5,762 nucleotides of DNA. It comes from Christensenella sp. UBA7707 (lineage in GTDB: Bacteria; Bacillota; Clostridia; Christensenellales; CAG-138). Shown piece by piece: positions 5,064-5,762 of the stretch. Made by a program: the position numbers and the translations under genes. Where the stretch lies: assembly GCA_002482435.1 (NCBI GenBank), contig DLFZ01000196.1, positions 1-5,762 of the forward strand. The letters are read 5' to 3'. The notes beneath the pieces were generated by a model. The model was not told where the DNA came from and made no database searches. It saw only the letters and a program-made list of their open reading frames with translations. Within the stretch, counting starts at the first letter, position 1, and each line of letters opens with the position of its first letter.

Positions 5064-5139
5064 GTCAAAAGCTGCGCATGGAAAAGTGACATAAGCTGCT
5101 TTTTGACAAACTTGTGCGCGCCTTAGGCGCGCGGTTTTT
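5064..5139 (+). ncRNA. Putative short structured RNA or attenuated murC leader (about 75 nt)
   Basis: This segment runs from the predicted start of the 5029-5057 promoter to the end of an intrinsic terminator. Its 5' part folds: GTCAAAA (5064-5070) pairs with TTTTGAC (5101-5107), then after a one-base bulge GC pairs with GC, and after a U-U mismatch GC pairs with GC (5074-5075 with 5095-5096). AAGCTGC occurs twice (5069-5075 and 5093-5099) and contains self-complementary AGCT, so alternative pairings exist. A three-codon ATG-GAA-AAG-TGA lies in the loop (5078-5089) without a Shine-Dalgarno. I recognise no known riboswitch, T-box or 6S RNA signature. It may be a free-standing small RNA, a murC leader controlled by termination, or simply ispE's 3' region next to a chance promoter. 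Confidence 0.4.
5116..5139 (+). terminator. Intrinsic terminator between ispE and murC
   Basis: GCGCGCC (5116-5122) and GGCGCGC (5126-5132) form a perfect all-GC 7-bp stem with loop TTA, followed by GG and five T. It ends ispE transcription 84 bp after the stop codon and would also end transcripts from the promoter at 5029-5057. Confidence 0.85.
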
Positions 5140-5166
5140 GTGCCTTTTTATGGGTACGGTATGGTG

Positions 5167-5180
5167 CGGCACGAATGCCG
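5167..5180 (+). other. Small hairpin in the murC leader
   Basis: CGGCA and TGCCG form a 5-bp stem closed by a CGAA tetraloop, followed by ACTGTTTTGATTTTT. It is a weak terminator-like or leader structure 28 bp before murC. The rest of 5140-5208 shows only a poor promoter candidate (TTGTGC, 16 bp, TATGGT at 5138-5165). Confidence 0.3.
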
Positions 5181-5208
5181 ACTGTTTTGATTTTTGCTTG
5201 GAGGGCCT

Positions 5209-5762
5209 ATGGCGCATATCAGCGAACACAAAAAAATCCACCTCATCGGCATCGGCGGCTGCTCCATGAACGGCCTCGCCCAAATTTTGATGTCGCGCGG
5301 CTATCAGGTGCAGGGTTCCGACGCTGCGACTTCGCCGTTTACCGAACGCTTGAAGGAGCTTGGCGTGCCTGTGACAATCGGCCATGAAGAAAATAACGTG
5401 GGAGATGCGGATCTTATCATTTATTCCGCCGCCATCAAGCCCAACAATGTGGAGCGTACCTACGGCGCGGCGCATAACATTCCGGAGCTTGAGCGTTCCG
5501 TGGCGCTTGGGCAGCTTTCCGAGCATTATAAGCACGTTGTCGGCATTGCGGGCTGCCACGGCAAAACCACCGTTACCTCCATGCTCGCGCTCGTAAGTGA
5601 CGCGGGCGCGCTCGATGCTACGGTACATGTGGGCGGCTTTGTGGAGTTTTTGCACGGCGGCGTGCGCTTAAGCGACAGCGACCTTTTCATTACCGAGGCG
5701 TGCGAATATGTGGAAAGCTTTCTCACGCTTCGCCCCACCGTGGCCCTTATCAACAACATCGA
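5209..5762 (+). CDS. murC: UDP-N-acetylmuramate--L-alanine ligase, N-terminal part
   Basis: Cytoplasmic ATP-dependent ligase that adds L-Ala to UDP-MurNAc, the first peptide step of peptidoglycan synthesis. ATG at 5209 follows GGAGG (5200-5204) by 4 nt. The frame is open at the window edge (184 full codons of about 450-460 expected). Residues 9-24 (KIHLIGIGGCSMNGLA) are the MurC/MurD-type N-terminal Rossmann motif; IYSAAIKPNNVE (71-82) is the conserved 'YSsAI..dN.E' segment; the ATP P-loop is GCHGKTT (115-121); EACEYVESFLTLRPTVALINNI (163-184) opens the central domain and matches the MurC 'EADEYdgSFL...ai.tNI' region. Two usual residues differ: Cys for Thr in the P-loop and Cys for Asp in EADEY. 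It lies 177 bp after ispE, behind a terminator, so expression depends on read-through or its own promoter. A MurC-like paralogue, for example an Mpl-type ligase, cannot be fully excluded from the N-terminus. Confidence 0.9.
   Translation, partial: MAHISEHKKIHLIGIGGCSMNGLAQILMSRGYQVQGSDAATSPFTERLKELGVPVTIGHEENNVGDADLIIYSAAIKPNNVERTYGAAHNIPELERSVALGQLSEHYKHVVGIAGCHGKTTVTSMLALVSDAGALDATVHVGGFVEFLHGGVRLSDSDLFITEACEYVESFLTLRPTVALINNI

Noticed and set aside
5078..5089. Three-codon mini-ORF in the putative leader RNA, as a leader peptide
   Set aside because: It has no Shine-Dalgarno, no run of regulatory codons, and is too short to support a leader-peptide attenuation model.
5065..5655. 196-codon minus-strand open frame opposite murC
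   Set aside because: It is antisense to clear MurC motifs, and its own product is unrecognisable and rich in R, H and K as expected from a GC-rich shadow frame.
1..5762. Mobile elements, CRISPR arrays, tRNA or rRNA genes
   Set aside because: I saw no terminal inverted repeats with a transposase, no regularly spaced repeat arrays and no tRNA-like or rRNA-like segments.

Overview
The window looks like a chromosomal segment of an endospore-forming member of Clostridia (Bacillota) with moderate-to-high GC. The evidence is three sporulation or germination genes (spoIIR, sleB, ypeB), the MEP-pathway kinase ispE, a Mur ligase, purine-rich Shine-Dalgarno sequences and Bacillota-type promoters. I cannot name a genus. 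Nothing suggests phage, insertion sequences, CRISPR, tRNA or rRNA.

Layout. Positions 1-1173 (minus strand) hold a probable two-gene operon: an unusual 211-aa protein that resembles the N- and C-terminal parts of arginyl-tRNA synthetase without the catalytic core, then a metallo-beta-lactamase-fold hydrolase that runs off the left edge. Positions 1174-1413 are non-coding. They carry a sigma-A type promoter for that operon (TTGACA, 17 bp, TACTCT), with two palindromes and a pair of direct repeats stacked on and upstream of its -35 box, and a long hairpin at the 3' end of ypeB. Positions 1414-4138 (minus) hold spoIIR, sleB and ypeB packed head to tail; spoIIR and sleB overlap by 37 bp, and sleB and ypeB are 8 bp apart or overlap by 4. 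A promoter matching the forespore sigma-F consensus lies inside the 3' end of spoIIR, placed to drive sleB-ypeB. Positions 4139-4219 are the divergent control region between spoIIR and ispE. Positions 4220-5032 (plus) are ispE, whose transcript may be leaderless. Positions 5033-5208 contain a complete promoter followed after about 60 nt by an intrinsic terminator, which predicts a short structured RNA or an attenuated leader. Positions 5209-5762 (plus) are the first 184 codons of murC, cut by the right edge.

How the genes fit together. SpoIIR is the forespore signal that triggers pro-sigma-E processing in the mother cell. SleB is a cortex-lytic enzyme made in the forespore for later germination, and YpeB is the partner needed for SleB assembly or stability. 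The cluster therefore joins an early forespore signal with a germination module. IspE (isoprenoid precursors, including the undecaprenyl carrier lipid) and MurC (peptidoglycan precursor synthesis) both feed the cell envelope. The most unusual items are the catalytic-core-less ArgRS-like protein with its elaborate promoter, and the promoter-hairpin-terminator unit between ispE and murC.
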